DNA from: Thamnaconus septentrionalis
Lineage: Eukaryota > Chordata > Actinopteri > Tetraodontiformes > Monacanthidae
Assembly: GCA_009823395.1 (NCBI GenBank)
Contig: CM020509.1
Location: 5,816,001 to 5,880,000 of the forward strand
Length of the DNA stretch: 64,000 nucleotides
Direction: 5' to 3'
The first letter of the stretch is position 1. The number at the start of each line of letters is the position of its first letter. Below the pieces are notes generated by a model that searched no databases, was not told where the DNA came from, and was given only the letters and a program-made list of their open reading frames with translations. Shown piece by piece: positions 62,555 through 64,000 of this stretch. The position numbers and the translations under genes were made by a program.

Positions 62555-64000
62555 ACCCCCCACGCCATTGTCCGACTCTCACCGTATTAACTCCAGTTAC
62601 CCACGCGTGCATTACACCCCTGAGATAATTTGTTTGCGTGAGCGCCTTTTTATGTTTGCCGGCAGTTTGTTGTTTAGAAGTGATGAAATATTTACCAGCG
62701 AGGATTCTAATGCTGATGTTGGAGAGAGGGGAGCTGGAGTCTATGCAGATTTCAGTTCCATTATCTTTACAGAAAAGGTTTCCTCATCACGTTGTTTGGT
62801 ACTCAGTGCTTACACTCATAAAAAAAAGTCATTAAACAGCAGTGATTGCATTTGCAGCCTAAATAGTCAGTATATACATATATGCGATCTCAGGCTATTA
62901 TCTTGCATCGTTTTACATCATCTTGCATACATCAAGCAGAGTTGATGTTCTTCCAGCGTGAGTCACTGTAAGCAGGCTTTTTTACAATTCAGCATCTTGT
63001 GCCGCGAAGAGGTTTAGCCGTGGCGGGAACTGAACTTTTCACCTTATCAGGAGAGGAATTGTAATGTATGAAGCAGTCATCGGGAGGAAATGGTTATCAT
63101 TATGCCGTTTGGCGGAATGATGAAGCTCCTCTGGCTGGTCTCTTTCATTTTCATAAATATGCAAGATATTTGTCAAGTACATTTAAAAAAAACACAAAAA
63201 TAAAAAAATAAAATAAAATAAAAGCCCACACGCTCTCGCAGCAAGGTTTATGATGCTTTGCTCTCTGCAGAAAAGCAGGCCAGGGTGAGATATGCTCAGC
63301 CAAAAAAACCAAAAACCAAAAAAAAACCTTTGCCTTAATCTTTCGGTTTCTTTCACTGGTGGCCCTTAAAAAAGGTTATGGCTTCATTTCAAGTCAAGAT
63401 ATTTCTGAAACGACCTCCTCGGCCGCCCGCTGTAGCTGCCGTATTGTCAGCGTTGGAGCACCGGAGTGAAAGACAGCAAGAGAGTACCTTCAAAAAATGT
63501 TATTTATAATATATACCATACGTGTAATATAAATATATCTACTAGTCTGCTTTACTTGTTTTTCATTACCTACAAAATGTCAGCCTGTCAGCATGCTCAG
63601 CTAACATGATTAGCATGATATATTGGCTTTAACATCAGCCTGCTTGCGTGATTTATTAACTTATCGACATTAACATTTAGCTGGGAGCGCTGCCGTGCAA
63701 GGCCTCGCTGAACCATTAGCATGATAATGTGTTCCAGGCTTGCATGACAGATATTCCTTAATCACTTTTTCACAAAAAAACAACAACAACAACAAACAAA
63801 AAAAGACATTGTCAACCAGATGTTTTTTGTTTTTTTTGGCACGTGCAGCCGCTGCAAACGCAGACGCTTCCTCTGCTCCGAGCTGAAGGACGTGAAGCGA
63901 AGCCACTCCGCTAGAGTTAGCGTCGCATTTTATCACGTTTTTTTTTCTTCGTTATTTTAAAAAAACTGAACAAGGCTTACACTGTCAAGGCCGACTATCG

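Overview
The window looks like nuclear DNA from a vertebrate, most likely a teleost fish. No compact gene array is present. Almost all of it is non-coding, with very many (CA/GT)n, (GA/CT)n, (AT)n and GGA-type microsatellites. I see no mammalian-type SINEs or LINEs. There is one short element with fish-type inverted termini and one fragment of a fish-type dispersed repeat. The only protein-coding sequence I can support is two exons on the plus strand. Together they encode the first 185 residues, plus one base of the next codon, of a teneurin. This is a large type II transmembrane adhesion protein of the nervous system, and the best match from memory is Tenm3.

Layout: (1) 1-26913 is upstream flank and/or 5'UTR intron. 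It contains a TATA-like sequence near 7328, a CpG-rich block at about 10.75-11.5 kb that ends in a strong splice donor (11496|11497) and may be the non-coding first exon, a 200-bp pure (AT)n tract at 20671-20870, and a fish dispersed-repeat fragment at 23611 wedged between AT tracts. (2) 26914-27428 is the first coding exon: 244 nt of 5'UTR, a short overlapping upstream ORF, a strong-context ATG at 27158 and a GTGAGT donor. (3) 27429-29481 is a 2.05-kb intron. (4) 29482-29766 is the second coding exon. It is phase 1 at both ends and carries the conserved Ser/Thr-rich cytoplasmic motif. (5) 29767-64000 is the start of an intron of at least 34 kb. I could not recognise the next teneurin exon in it. 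It holds several promoter-like or first-exon-like signals (about 50.3-50.83 kb, a donor at 53704, a TATA box at 56522), a perfect 20-bp homeodomain-type palindrome at 52706, a roughly 300-bp MITE-like element at 41440, a diverged 58-bp tandem duplication at 40456, and many microsatellites.

The two coding exons join in frame (phase 1 junction through a glycine codon) and form the N-terminal cytoplasmic domain. The transmembrane segment, EGF repeats, NHL, YD-repeat and C-terminal regions must lie downstream of this window. I found no convincing tRNA, rRNA, second gene, viral sequence, CRISPR array or prokaryote-type system. The short ORFs elsewhere are best explained by chance or by translated microsatellites.
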